From: an uncultured Phycisphaerales bacterium
GTDB lineage: Bacteria > Planctomycetota > Phycisphaerae > Tepidisphaerales > Tepidisphaeraceae
DNA: 64,000 nucleotides
Assembly: GCA_903871935.1 (NCBI GenBank)
Contig: CAIQIQ010000001.1
Span: 27,957-91,956, forward strand
Direction of reading: 5' to 3'
Numbering within the stretch: position 1 is the first letter of the stretch; the number at the start of each line of letters is the position of its first letter. Below, piece after piece: positions 16,956 to 25,762 of the stretch. The notes beneath the pieces were generated by a model. The model searched no databases. It had not been told where the DNA came from and saw only the letters and a list, made by a program, of their open reading frames with translations. Made by a program: the position numbers and the translations under genes.

Positions 16956-17795
16956 ATGCAGCTTGCGTTCTCAACCAATGCGTACACGCGATTTGACCTT
17001 GCACGCGCACTGCAGGGGATTCGCGATGCCGGATTTGGCGCCGCGGAGATCCTGGCCGATGTGCCGCATGCCTATCCGGGCACGCTCAATAGCGCCCTGA
17101 CCTACCAGATCGCGAGGCTGGTGGAGCGTAGCGGGCTCAAGATCAGCAATATCAACGCGAATTGCAGTTTCGGCTATTTTCGCGATCCGCCGCCCGAGGC
17201 GTTCTTTGAGCCCAGCCTGATCAGCCCAAACTCGGTGCGCCGTGAGGATCGGATTCGGATGATCGGGCACTGCCTGGAGTTGGCGCGCGCGGTGGGGGCG
17301 TTGAATATCTCGATCACCAGCGGGCGGATGACCGGTGGGGTTCCGCCGGCACGAGCGGCGGAACTCCTGAAAGAGGGGCTGCTGCGGGTATTGGAGATGG
17401 CGGAGCGTGCGCGAGTGGATGTCGGGATCGAGTGCGAGCCGGGATTGTACATCGAATACGCCAGCGAGCTGCGCGAGTGGATCGACCGGCTTGGGCATCC
17501 GCGGCTGGGGGCGAATCTTGATGTCGGGCACAGCCAGGTGCTGGGGGAGAGCATCCCGGAGGCGATTGCACTGCTCAAGGGGCGGATCTGGAACCTGCAT
17601 GTGGAAGACATTCCTGGCCGGAAGCATTACCACATGATTCCCGGCGAGGGGACGATGGATTGGGTGGCCCTGCGCAATGCGTTGCAGGAGACCGGGTATG
17701 CGCGAAGCGTAACGGTTGAGTTGTATACCCAGACAGAAGATCCGGACGGGGCAGCACGTAAGAGCCATGCGTATCTCGGCCGGCTGTTTGAGTAG
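16956..17795 (+). CDS. sugar phosphate isomerase/epimerase-like TIM barrel
   Basis: Protein of 279 residues from the AP-endonuclease-2-like / xylose isomerase-like TIM-barrel family. Candidate metal ligands lie on the expected strands: Glu in GIECEPG (near 151), Asp and His in NLDVGHSQ (near 189), His in LHVEDIPGRKHYH (near 211-220) and the C-terminal Glu in TVELYTQ. Family members isomerise or epimerise sugars or inositol derivatives, or are dehydratases; the substrate cannot be read from context, since neighbours are a tRNA and a lipoprotein gene. The promoter at 16916-16944 gives a very short leader and there is no Shine-Dalgarno. Confidence 0.8.
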   Translation: MQLAFSTNAYTRFDLARALQGIRDAGFGAAEILADVPHAYPGTLNSALTYQIARLVERSGLKISNINANCSFGYFRDPPPEAFFEPSLISPNSVRREDRIRMIGHCLELARAVGALNISITSGRMTGGVPPARAAELLKEGLLRVLEMAERARVDVGIECEPGLYIEYASELREWIDRLGHPRLGANLDVGHSQVLGESIPEAIALLKGRIWNLHVEDIPGRKHYHMIPGEGTMDWVALRNALQETGYARSVTVELYTQTEDPDGAARKSHAYLGRLFE

Positions 17796-17844
17796 GTGAT
17801 TGGGTTAATGCGCTGCTTGAGGTGCGATATGGGCCGAAATGCGG

Positions 17845-17850
17845 CATAAT
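17845..17850 (+). promoter_or_regulatory. -10-like CATAAT close to the lipoprotein start
   Basis: CATAAT lies 6 nt before the ATG at 17857, with no Shine-Dalgarno between. A leaderless transcript is suggested; no good -35 was found. Confidence 0.4.
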
Positions 17851-17856
17851 GTCGGT

Positions 17857-19239
17857 ATGGAACAGAATCGTTGCACCCCAATTCGAGTTTTATTGGCGGC
17901 GGTTGCTGTGATGTTAATCACAGCAGGCTGTTCATCATCGTCGCATTGGAAGAATCATCCTGGCAACAGTGCAATGGCCGGGCAGATTGATGCGGTCAGG
18001 CTGTCGTCAGATATGGGAGGGCTGCTGGCACGGTTGTCCAGCGATGCTATAGCTACCGGGGCTGCGATCGCGGCCAATACCAAGAGCCGTGAAGTGCGGG
18101 AAGCCAGTTTGAGCTTTCGCATAGACGTATCTCGCGCGATGGATTCGCTTGAGGCCATTGAGGATCCGCGGCAGCAGTTCCTCGCCACATGGCTTGCTAT
18201 CGTGCAGTTCCGCCAGCGATTGCAGGGTCGCGGCGAAACGTCGCTGTTTGGTGACCAGCAGGCAACGGCAATGCAGTTGGCGGGGCGCATGGAGGCAGCG
18301 GTGCTGGAGGTTGGCCGGCGCTGTGTCTCGGCTGAGAGGATCGAGGCGGCGGCTGACGATATTGAGTCTTTGGCATCGAGCCGGCCGTCGTTGCTGGCAA
18401 ATCCGGCCGCGGCAGCACAGCCCATTAATCCACAGACTCGAAGTGATCTTACAGCGATCGTCTCCATCCCGTTTGCACCCGTTGAGGGACTGCGCGGCGT
18501 TGGCGATACACCGGCGGCCATTGATCGGTTCACCAGGCAAACCGGGTCGTTGGGCATCATTGTTCGCGATTTGCCCCAGGAAGCTCGCTGGAATGCCGAA
18601 CTTCTCATGCTTGAGGCGGAGAAGTCTGGCGTGCTTGCCCAAGGGCTGGAGGCGCTGAAGCGGGTGGAGAAGCTGGCCGAGGAGATGCGCCAGGTGGCAG
18701 CCACCATGCCGGCGAGCGTGGGCGACCAGGTGGATCGATCGCTGAAGTCGGTGGCTCAGATGCAGCCGAATGTCGATGCGACGTTGCGCCTGGCGACGGG
18801 GGTGGTGCAGAAGACTGATGCGGCATTGGGCCGGGCAGAGCAGGCAGCGGCAGCAACTTCAGAACTGGCCCGGCAGATACCGGGAATAATCGCGGAGTAC
18901 GAGAGGGCCGCTAAAGAGACGCGTGCACTGCTGTCGGAGATTACGGCGATGCAGCAGAGAGCCGAGGGCAAGCCGGCCCAACCGCCGGACTGGACTGCGC
19001 CGTCGATTGAGGCCGCTTCGAAACGGGTGGAGGCGGCGGTCATCCAGATTCGCGGCGTGCTCTCGGATATCGGGCGTCAGCCGACTGGACCAACCCAGTT
19101 CGACGCTGCCGCGGACCGCATGGAGCGTCTGCTGAACCGGGCCGCGTTGTACGGGGCTGAACTGGCCGTGCTGGTTTTTGCGCTGGCGGTGCTCTATCGC
19201 CGCATGGGAAGGGGCAAAGCGGTGGGCGGGCCGAAGTGA
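17857..19239 (+). CDS. lipoprotein with coiled-coil body and C-terminal helix
   Basis: Predicted lipoprotein of 460 residues, family not recognised. The signal peptide ends in lipobox TAGC (LITAGCSSS; Cys near residue 25). The body is almost wholly helical, rich in Ala, Glu, Arg and Gln with heptad-like spacing, notably LEALKRVEKLAEEMRQ and later ELARQIPGIIAEYERAAKE. Near the C-terminus a hydrophobic segment (LYGAELAVLVFALAVLYRRMG) would span or dip into the inner membrane. A lipid-anchored N-terminus together with a membrane-anchored C-terminus suggests a bridging or sensor-like envelope protein; this is speculative. The ATG at 17857 rather than the codon at 17839 is chosen because the signal peptide then has normal size. 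Confidence 0.65.
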   Translation: MEQNRCTPIRVLLAAVAVMLITAGCSSSSHWKNHPGNSAMAGQIDAVRLSSDMGGLLARLSSDAIATGAAIAANTKSREVREASLSFRIDVSRAMDSLEAIEDPRQQFLATWLAIVQFRQRLQGRGETSLFGDQQATAMQLAGRMEAAVLEVGRRCVSAERIEAAADDIESLASSRPSLLANPAAAAQPINPQTRSDLTAIVSIPFAPVEGLRGVGDTPAAIDRFTRQTGSLGIIVRDLPQEARWNAELLMLEAEKSGVLAQGLEALKRVEKLAEEMRQVAATMPASVGDQVDRSLKSVAQMQPNVDATLRLATGVVQKTDAALGRAEQAAAATSELARQIPGIIAEYERAAKETRALLSEITAMQQRAEGKPAQPPDWTAPSIEAASKRVEAAVIQIRGVLSDIGRQPTGPTQFDAAADRMERLLNRAALYGAELAVLVFALAVLYRRMGRGKAVGGPK

Positions 19240-19288
19240 AGCCGCGGCACAGGCGCATCAGGGCTGTGTCCTGGTGTTACCACGCAGG

Positions 19289-19294
19289 TATACT
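19289..19294 (+). promoter_or_regulatory. -10-like TATACT close to the amidohydrolase start
   Basis: TATACT is 6 nt before the ATG at 19301, with no Shine-Dalgarno between. This fits the leaderless pattern seen repeatedly in the window. Confidence 0.45.
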
Positions 19295-19300
19295 TCTCCG

Positions 19301-20239
19301 ATGATCATTGATGTGCACACGCATATCTGTGCACTGGGACGCGGTGGGATGACCTCGGAAAGGCTCATCAGGTCTCCGGCGTTCCGGTTTATGCGCTGGT
19401 GGCTGGGTATCCACGGCGAGCGCAGCACGTGGCCCGCTCAGCTTGAGACGGCAATGCTTCGGACTATCGATGAGTCGGGGCTCGACAAGGCGGCGATTCT
19501 CGCCTTCGATGCTGTGCATCGCGAGGATGGCACGCGCGATGATGCCAATACACATCTGTATGTCGAAAACGATTATGTCGCCGAACTGGCCGCACGGAAT
19601 GCGAAAGTGCTTTTCGGAGCGTCAATCCATCCGTATCGGCGCGATGCCGTGGGAGAGCTGGAGCGCTGTGTGAAAATGGGGGCGGTGTTGGTCAAATGGC
19701 TGCCGCTGACGCAGGTTATGAACCCGGCCAATCCCCGTTGCTTCCCGTTCTATGAAGCCATGGCCCACCACCGCATCCCGCTGCTGTGCCACACCGGTGG
19801 CGAACAGACGCTTACCGCGCCGGACAGGACGGTTCGCGATCCGGCCAGACTGCTGCCGGCGTTGCAGCGAGGCGTGACGGTCATCGCCGCTCACTGCGGA
19901 ACTCGCTCGTTGTGGTGGGAAGAGAGTTATCTCGAGACCTTCTGCGAGATGGCGAAGCAGCATGAGCGCTTTTATGGCGACACGGCCGCCATCACGCTGC
20001 CAACACGGAACTACTGTCTCAAGCGATTGCTGTCCGATGCGCAGGTACGCGGCAAACTCGTCCATGGAAGTGATTGGCCGGTCGTATCTTGGCCGCCGGT
20101 TCGCCATCTGGGACTACTGCAGAGCTGGCGTTCGCTCCGCGAAAGGAACTGGATGAAACGTGATATCTTGATCAAGAAGCAACTCGGCCTCGACGATGCC
20201 TACTGGCACCGGGTGGCGAGCATTCTTCGCTTGCCGTAG
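19301..20239 (+). CDS. amidohydrolase-2 family metal hydrolase
   Basis: Cytosolic metal-dependent hydrolase or decarboxylase of 312 residues from the amidohydrolase_2 group. Metal-site residues are visible: the HxH of DVHTHI at the N-terminus, His in LLCHTGGEQ, His in VIAAHCGTRS and Asp in HGSDWP near residue 260. The longer open frame from 19178 is rejected because it would overlap the lipoprotein gene and precede the conserved N-terminal strand. The substrate is unknown; family members act on aromatic acids, lactones or cyclic amides. The gene follows the lipoprotein by 61 bp but appears to have its own start signal. Confidence 0.82.
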   Translation: MIIDVHTHICALGRGGMTSERLIRSPAFRFMRWWLGIHGERSTWPAQLETAMLRTIDESGLDKAAILAFDAVHREDGTRDDANTHLYVENDYVAELAARNAKVLFGASIHPYRRDAVGELERCVKMGAVLVKWLPLTQVMNPANPRCFPFYEAMAHHRIPLLCHTGGEQTLTAPDRTVRDPARLLPALQRGVTVIAAHCGTRSLWWEESYLETFCEMAKQHERFYGDTAAITLPTRNYCLKRLLSDAQVRGKLVHGSDWPVVSWPPVRHLGLLQSWRSLRERNWMKRDILIKKQLGLDDAYWHRVASILRLP

Positions 20240-20274
20240 TCTGGCGCAGCTTTCGCAACGGAGCGCTGCGCACT

Positions 20275-20280
20275 ATGCTT
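20275..20280 (+). promoter_or_regulatory. -10-like TATGCT close to the reductase start
   Basis: TATGCT is 5 nt before the ATG at 20286, with no Shine-Dalgarno between. It is likely the -10 of a leaderless transcript. Confidence 0.4.
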
Positions 20281-20285
20281 CGCCT

Positions 20286-21245
20286 ATGGAATTGATCACG
20301 ATACCGGCAACGACGCTACGTGTGTCCCGGATATGCATGGGAACCGCGGACTGGGATTCATCGATTCAAGGCGATGACGTTCGCCGTCTGCTGGAGAGCT
20401 ATCTGGATCAGGGCGGGAATTTCCTTGATACGGCCCACTGCTACGCCGTGTGGCTTGATGGCGGCAAGGGCGATGGTCGCAGCGAGCGAGCAGTCGGGCG
20501 GGCGGTGCGCCAGCTCAAGGTCCGCGACCGCGTCATCATCGCCTCCAAGGGTGGGCATCCGACCATTAACGATGCTTACCAACGGCCGCCGCAGACGCTT
20601 GAGCGAAAGATCGTTGAGCGCGACCTTGCCGATAGTCTCGAACGCCTGCAAATGGACACGATCGATCTCTATTACCTCCACCGCGATGATGGCATCACGC
20701 CAGTTGCCGAGGTCATCGAGATGCTCAATGAGTTTGTCCGCCAGAAGCGCATTCGCTTCTTCGCCGCCAGTAACTGGAGCACGACGAAATTGCAGCAGGC
20801 GAACGCCTATGCGGCGACGAAGAGACTGCAGGGCTTCTGCTGTTCGCAGGTCTGCTGGGCGCTGGCGACACCGACCTGGAAGATTGCCGACGGCGAGCCG
20901 ACGGTTCGCTATCCGCTCGATGTCGACCGCCGCTGGCACGCTCAGCACCACTTGCCCATCATGGCCTACAGTGCGACCGCTCGGGGCTACTTCGCTACGG
21001 AAGGCAAGGCCAAGGAAGGCTACGATACGCAGGAGAATGCTGGCCGCCTGGCGCGCGCCCAGCAGCTTGCGAAGCAACTGGGCAAAACCACGAACCAGAT
21101 CGCTATTGCCTGGCTGATGAATCAGCCGTTCCGGGTAGTGCCGATAACCGGTACGGTCAAAGCGGACCATCTCAGCGACACAATGGCGGCGGAGGGCATT
21201 CGTCTCACCGATCAGCAGGTGCGCTGGCTGGAGAAGGGGCAGTGA
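20286..21245 (+). CDS. aldo/keto reductase
   Basis: NAD(P)H-dependent aldo/keto reductase of 319 residues. The tetrad is recognisable: Asp and Tyr in FLDTAHCYAVW, Lys in IIASKGGH, His in YYLHRDD. FFAASNWSTTKLQQA and the C-terminal VVPITGTVKADHL cofactor segment follow. It differs from the reductase at 3045-3962, so these are not recent duplicates. The ATG at 20286 starts the first beta strand; the frame is open to 20196 but that part overlaps the previous gene. It overlaps the downstream ABC ATPase by 4 bp (GTGA), so the two are translated together, an unusual partnership that may mean sugar or sugar-acid use. Confidence 0.88.
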   Translation: MELITIPATTLRVSRICMGTADWDSSIQGDDVRRLLESYLDQGGNFLDTAHCYAVWLDGGKGDGRSERAVGRAVRQLKVRDRVIIASKGGHPTINDAYQRPPQTLERKIVERDLADSLERLQMDTIDLYYLHRDDGITPVAEVIEMLNEFVRQKRIRFFAASNWSTTKLQQANAYAATKRLQGFCCSQVCWALATPTWKIADGEPTVRYPLDVDRRWHAQHHLPIMAYSATARGYFATEGKAKEGYDTQENAGRLARAQQLAKQLGKTTNQIAIAWLMNQPFRVVPITGTVKADHLSDTMAAEGIRLTDQQVRWLEKGQ

Positions 21246-22051
21246 TCGCACGACGCCAGGTACTTGCGGAACTTGCCAGTGCCGGTGTTCTCCGCGGCCG
21301 GCGCTGGATCTTGCGCAATGTGAGCTTGACGCTGCCGGCGCACACCATCTCCGCTGTCATCGGCCCCAACGGCAGCGGTAAGAGCACACTGGCGAAGCTG
21401 TTGACCGGCCAGATCTGGCCCAGCGAAGGCAGCGCCCGGGTCCACGATGGCAAGCGCCTTGTGGCGGCCGGTACAGGTCGCTCGGCGGTGCGCGTCGTTC
21501 AGCCCTCTGCGCCACTGGACTTTGAATCCGCCCTGACAGTTCGTCAGATCATCTGGACCGGCTTCTTTGGCACGCTGGGGCTCTATCAGCGGCCCACCCG
21601 TACGATGCAGCGGCGCACGGATGCCCTGATTGCATCCATTGGGCTGCAGCAGGTTGGCGACAACCCATACGGGCAGCTTTCCACCGGCGAACGCGTGCGC
21701 ACTCTGATTGCCCGTGCCATGGCGATCCGGCCGCGCCTGCTGGTGCTGGATGAGCCGACCACGGGACTGGACCTGCTTGCCCGCGAACAGGTGATGATGA
21801 CCATCGGCCGAGTGGTGCGCCGGAGCCGCAATACCGCCATCCTGCTGATCACCCACCACGTGGAGGAACTGCCTCCGCAGACCAAGCAAGTGATGATCCT
21901 TGCCCGCGGAAAGGTGATCGCCAGCGGCGAACCATCGGCCATCCTGACCGGCCAGACCCTCAGCCGAGCCTACGGCGTCAAGGTGGAAGTTCACCACCGG
22001 CACGGTCGGTATTACACCACCGTGCACCCACACGCGTGGCGAGAGCTATAG
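21242..22051 (+). CDS. ABC transporter ATP-binding protein without permease
   Basis: ABC ATPase of 269 residues starting at GTG within the stop of the preceding reductase gene. Walker A is GPNGSGKST, the signature is LSTGERVRTLIARA (STGER in place of SGGQ), Walker B is LLVLDEPT and the switch His lies in LLITHHVEEL. It resembles the ATPases of metal/molybdate-type or ModF-like single-domain proteins. No permease or binding protein is adjacent, so it either works with distant subunits or has a non-transport role. The C-terminal 35 residues after ASGEPSAIL extend past the usual domain end. A 12-bp perfect tandem duplication spans its stop codon. Confidence 0.85.
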   Translation: MIARRQVLAELASAGVLRGRRWILRNVSLTLPAHTISAVIGPNGSGKSTLAKLLTGQIWPSEGSARVHDGKRLVAAGTGRSAVRVVQPSAPLDFESALTVRQIIWTGFFGTLGLYQRPTRTMQRRTDALIASIGLQQVGDNPYGQLSTGERVRTLIARAMAIRPRLLVLDEPTTGLDLLAREQVMMTIGRVVRRSRNTAILLITHHVEELPPQTKQVMILARGKVIASGEPSAILTGQTLSRAYGVKVEVHHRHGRYYTTVHPHAWREL

Positions 22052-22062
22052 CGAGAGCTATA
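22039..22062 (+). repeat. 12-bp tandem duplication across a stop codon
   Basis: GCGAGAGCTATA occurs twice in a row (22039-22050 and 22051-22062). The first copy contains the end of the ABC ATPase frame; its TAG stop is formed at the junction, and the duplicate lies in the short spacer before zwf. Confidence 0.9.
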
Positions 22063-22100
22063 GAAAGCATAATTGACCTTCCGGCTCTGTGCCGGGCAGG

Positions 22101-22106
22101 TAAACT
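22101..22106 (+). promoter_or_regulatory. -10-like TAAACT close to the zwf start
   Basis: TAAACT is 6 nt before the ATG at 22113, with no Shine-Dalgarno between. TTGACC occurs at 22073-22078, but the 22-bp spacing is too long for an ordinary -35. Confidence 0.4.
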
Positions 22107-22112
22107 GTCGCT

Positions 22113-23639
22113 ATGGCAACAACTCCGGCGTGCGCGTTGGTGATCTTCGGTGCCTCTGGCGACCTGGCACAGCGAAAGCTGGTGCCGGGGATCTATGGTC
22201 TGGCGAAGGAGAAGCTTCTGTCGGAACAGTTCATGCTCGTCGGGTTCGCCCGACATGAAATGACCGACGAGCAGTACCGCGATGAATGCAAGGCGGCCAT
22301 CGAGAAGCACGCTCGTCTCAAGCCGATTGACGCCGAGGTGCTCAACTGGCTTCTGCAGCGGACGTATTATGTCACGGCGGCCGACTATGGTGATGACCAA
22401 TCTCACAAGCGTCTGCAGGATCGCCTGACCGAACTGGATGCGGTTCACGGCACCGGAGGCAACCGCCTGTTCTATCTCTCCACGCCGCCAGCACAGTTCG
22501 AGCCGATCATCGATTGTCTTGGCCAGCACGGCGCCTGCTCCTACGAAAAGGCGGTGCGGCGACTGCTGGTAGAGAAGCCGTTCGGGACGGATCTGACCTC
22601 GGCAAGAGAACTCAATGCCATCGCGCACCGGTATTTCGATGAGAGCCAGATCTTCCGCATTGATCATTTTCTGGGAAAAGAAACAGTCCAGAACCTGATG
22701 GTGATGCGCTTTGCCAATGCGATCTTCGAACCGATCTGGAACTACAAGTACATCGACCACGTGCAGATCACGGTTGCCGAGTCGCTGGGAGTGGGCACCC
22801 GCGGCGGCTATTACGACAAGAGTGGTGCCCTGCGCGACATGGTGCAGAACCACATCTTCCAGCTTATGGCCCTTGTGGCGATGGAGCCGCCGGTGGCGCT
22901 GGATGCGCAGAGCATCCGCGATGAGAAGGTGAAGGTGTATCGTTCGATTCGAGCCATGCGGCCCGTGCATGTCGATCAGCAGACTGTCCGCGGGCAGTAC
23001 ACTGGCGGTGTGATCGGTACGGTTACGACGGCCGGTTACCTCAAAGAGAAGGATGTCGCCGCCAATTCCAGGACCGAGACATTCACCGCCATCAAGCTGT
23101 TCATCGACAACTGGCGCTGGAGCGGCATGCCGTTCTTTCTTCGCACCGGCAAATGTCTGTCCGAGAAGGTTTCGGAGGTCGTGGTTCGTTTCCGTTCCCC
23201 GCCCTTAACGCTTTTCCAGAAGCAGTGCGAATCGCCGGTGTATCCCAACGATCTGATCATTCGCGTCCAGCCGGATGAAGGGATCTCCTGGCGGCTCAAC
23301 GGCAAGATGCCCGGTGGCTCGATGAACATTCGCAGCGTTGCCTTGGATTTCTCGTACAAGAGCACGTTTCACGCGGAAGCTCCGGAGGCCTATGAGCGGC
23401 TGATCGCTGATGCGATGACAGGGGATCAGACACTGTTCATTCGTGCCGATGAGGTGGAGGCGGCCTGGGCGGTGATTGATCCGATCGAGATCGCCTGGGC
23501 TGCAAGCAAGCGCGGCCCCGAGCCGTATGCTCCGGGGACATGGGGACCGGAGAGTGCTCAAAAGTTGATCGAACTCGACGGTCGACGCTGGCACGGCAAT
23601 GGCGAGGAACCTGAGCCGATCATTGCCTGTTCGCTTTAG
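22113..23639 (+). CDS. zwf: glucose-6-phosphate 1-dehydrogenase
   Basis: Cytosolic enzyme of 508 residues that oxidises glucose 6-phosphate to 6-phosphogluconolactone with NADP+ (or NAD+), the entry step of the oxidative pentose phosphate pathway. The N-terminal nucleotide site FGASGDLAQRKL, VEKPFGTDL near residue 151, the active-site RIDHFLGKE near 184-192 and NHIFQLMALVAMEPP are all present. The length is typical of bacterial Zwf. No gnd, pgl or opcA gene is adjacent, so the pathway genes are scattered. There is no Shine-Dalgarno before the ATG; a -10-like box lies 6 nt upstream. It ends 10 bp before the convergent membrane glycosyltransferase gene. Confidence 0.97.
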   Translation: MATTPACALVIFGASGDLAQRKLVPGIYGLAKEKLLSEQFMLVGFARHEMTDEQYRDECKAAIEKHARLKPIDAEVLNWLLQRTYYVTAADYGDDQSHKRLQDRLTELDAVHGTGGNRLFYLSTPPAQFEPIIDCLGQHGACSYEKAVRRLLVEKPFGTDLTSARELNAIAHRYFDESQIFRIDHFLGKETVQNLMVMRFANAIFEPIWNYKYIDHVQITVAESLGVGTRGGYYDKSGALRDMVQNHIFQLMALVAMEPPVALDAQSIRDEKVKVYRSIRAMRPVHVDQQTVRGQYTGGVIGTVTTAGYLKEKDVAANSRTETFTAIKLFIDNWRWSGMPFFLRTGKCLSEKVSEVVVRFRSPPLTLFQKQCESPVYPNDLIIRVQPDEGISWRLNGKMPGGSMNIRSVALDFSYKSTFHAEAPEAYERLIADAMTGDQTLFIRADEVEAAWAVIDPIEIAWAASKRGPEPYAPGTWGPESAQKLIELDGRRWHGNGEEPEPIIACSL

Positions 23640-23649
23640 CAGCGCTCGT

Positions 23650-25647
23650 TCATTTCTCCGGCCGCGTCGTCGCGGGCGTGTTCGGCAGCCGATCGTAGTC
23701 CAATTCGTACAGTTGCATCTCCGGCGGCGTGCCTGGCACGCGACGCAGGCCCGCGTGCGGCGGATATAGCCCGATGATCGTTCGGGCGTTCGGGTCGTGC
23801 AGGTAGTGCGTTGCTCGGTAGTAGCGCGCGATGGCAAATACCTCCCCCAAGTCGGTTGAGTATGGCAGTCCCACTGCTTTGTTGGTCGCGGCCGCGCCAA
23901 ACAGCAGTTCCCACGGGTTGCGGCACAGGATCACGGCGGTGGGCAGGTGTTCTTTGATCCACTCACCGGCCTGCGGGTAGAACGGCTGATCCGCATACGG
24001 ATAAGACCACATCCCTGTGTGTGCCCGGTGATACGCCTTCAGGTCGTTCTCGTGAAGGCATGCCCATCCCACCGCGCCAGTGACCAGCACCGCCGTCACT
24101 GTCCAGTGCCACCGATCGACCCATTCTTGCCAGCGTCGAAGCCCTGGCCGTCGCAGCAGTTCGGCGAGGATCGCGATTGCCCAGTTCACCGGCATTTCCA
24201 CGGCGAGCGCCGCCGCCGTGCAGCCCATTACCGCGATGGCCGGCAGGCACCCATAGGCGAGTCGTGACATGGGCTGCCATAGATACGAGATGAACAGCCA
24301 CTGGCTTGTCAGCACGACAAAGATTGCCAGCGTCGGGAAGATCAGGGGTAGGGGGGGAGGGGCAGCGACCGCCGTCGGCGCGAGTTCTTCGCCCCGAATC
24401 TTCCACCATCGCCGCCACAGACTGCCGATGACAACTGCCGGCACGGTCCCACATGCCAGTGCACACAGCAGCACAAATGCTCCCACGGTGCATGCCTCCG
24501 ACACCGGTTCTTGCCACTGATCGATCGGCCGGATCGCCGCCGTGCTCGTGCCGAACTGCGGCGGCTCTCCATATAGCCAATCACGCACCTTCACCGCGAT
24601 CGGTCCCAGGTCGTTCCACGCGTTTGCGTTCGTCTCCGTCCCCAGCAGCGCAAACCGCGCCATATCCGCCCGGTTCAGGTGCGAGATCCACTGGTATCGC
24701 TCCGGATCCACCCAGCGGTCACTGGTCCGCGGCAAGTCTCGTCCCCAGTATGGATGGTAGGTGTACTCATCCCACTCATCATCCCGCACCGACATGCCGT
24801 AATAGCCGCTGACATAGTTCTGCGTACTGTGGAACGAGTTTCCGTATCGCAGCCAATTGGACGCCATCCAGGGCGCCAGGCACAGCGCTGCCGTCAGCAT
24901 GCCAAGCCACATCCAGCGCCGGGTGATCACCACATACCCGCCGGCCATGACCGCCAAGAGCGGATACAGTCCCACCAGCAGTATCAACGACCCCTTGGCG
25001 TAATACGCCAGTGCCGCCATCATCCCGGCCAGCAGATGCGCCCGCGGGTGCCGGCGCGTCGCCAGTAGCGCCGCCAGAAACCCCGTCACCAGCATCGCCA
25101 CCGCCACATCCGATAGCGTCATCAGCGAAGCCGTGAACATCCCCAGATGTCCCATCATCAGCAGGCCGGCGACGAACCCTACGTACGTCCGCCGGCTGTA
25201 GACGTACCCCAGCAGTGCCGTCGCCAGCGGCAGCCCGATCGACCCGATCAGGATCGGCGCCAGCTTCGCCGCCCAAGCTTCCTGCCCGAACATCCACAGG
25301 AACGGCGCGATTGCAAACCCCATGAACGGCGGCCAATGATCTTCGCGTCGAGTGATATCCTGCGAGTAGGGGATGAAGAAGAAGCTGACATAGTTGACGT
25401 CCAGCCCGCGGCCTTGGGCCAGGCTTTGCCCCATTAATGCATACGCCGCCGAGTCGGCGTGTCCGATGGTTTTTAGCGAACGGATTAGGTCGATCTTGTA
25501 CGCCGCCACCCGCCACCCCAGCACGACAATGCCCACGACAACGATCAGGATTCCGATCCGTGCGCGAACGTGGCGCAGTGCCGTGGTCCCCGGCCGCGCT
25601 TCGGCGCGGCCGGGGGCGACGGCTGGGGCAGACGCGGACTCGGTCAT
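23650..25647 (-). CDS. GT39/ArnT-like membrane glycosyltransferase
   Basis: Polytopic protein of 665 residues with around 11 hydrophobic segments and a soluble C-terminal tail, typical of the GT39/ArnT/PMT superfamily, which transfers sugars from polyprenyl phosphates to lipids or proteins on the periplasmic side. The first periplasmic loop carries the acidic signature region (GHADSAAY, near residue 62) and a second acidic motif (REDHWPP near 100). A Met/Gly-rich helix block follows. The C-terminal extension after about residue 560 ends in ATTRPEK, like the Thr/Pro tails elsewhere in this window. Donor and acceptor are unknown. Confidence 0.7.
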   Translation of the reverse strand: MTESASAPAVAPGRAEARPGTTALRHVRARIGILIVVVGIVVLGWRVAAYKIDLIRSLKTIGHADSAAYALMGQSLAQGRGLDVNYVSFFFIPYSQDITRREDHWPPFMGFAIAPFLWMFGQEAWAAKLAPILIGSIGLPLATALLGYVYSRRTYVGFVAGLLMMGHLGMFTASLMTLSDVAVAMLVTGFLAALLATRRHPRAHLLAGMMAALAYYAKGSLILLVGLYPLLAVMAGGYVVITRRWMWLGMLTAALCLAPWMASNWLRYGNSFHSTQNYVSGYYGMSVRDDEWDEYTYHPYWGRDLPRTSDRWVDPERYQWISHLNRADMARFALLGTETNANAWNDLGPIAVKVRDWLYGEPPQFGTSTAAIRPIDQWQEPVSEACTVGAFVLLCALACGTVPAVVIGSLWRRWWKIRGEELAPTAVAAPPPLPLIFPTLAIFVVLTSQWLFISYLWQPMSRLAYGCLPAIAVMGCTAAALAVEMPVNWAIAILAELLRRPGLRRWQEWVDRWHWTVTAVLVTGAVGWACLHENDLKAYHRAHTGMWSYPYADQPFYPQAGEWIKEHLPTAVILCRNPWELLFGAAATNKAVGLPYSTDLGEVFAIARYYRATHYLHDPNARTIIGLYPPHAGLRRVPGTPPEMQLYELDYDRLPNTPATTRPEK

Positions 25648-25747
25648 GCGTGTCAGGATAACATCGGGCGCAGGCGGTCGGATAGTTCGTGCTGCGAGAT
25701 TTTGTCCCAGGAGCGCTGGCTATGGTGCAGGTTGCCCATCGTGCCAC

Positions 25748-25753
25748 TATACT
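25748..25753 (+). promoter_or_regulatory. -10-like TATACT close to the LolD-like start
   Basis: TATACT is 9 nt before the GTG at 25763, with no Shine-Dalgarno between. Confidence 0.4.
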
Positions 25754-25762
25754 CCTTGGTCT

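Noticed and set aside
22073..22106. TTGACC plus TAAACT as a full sigma-70 promoter of zwf
   Set aside because: The 22-bp spacing is too long; only the -10-like box close to the ATG was kept, with low confidence.
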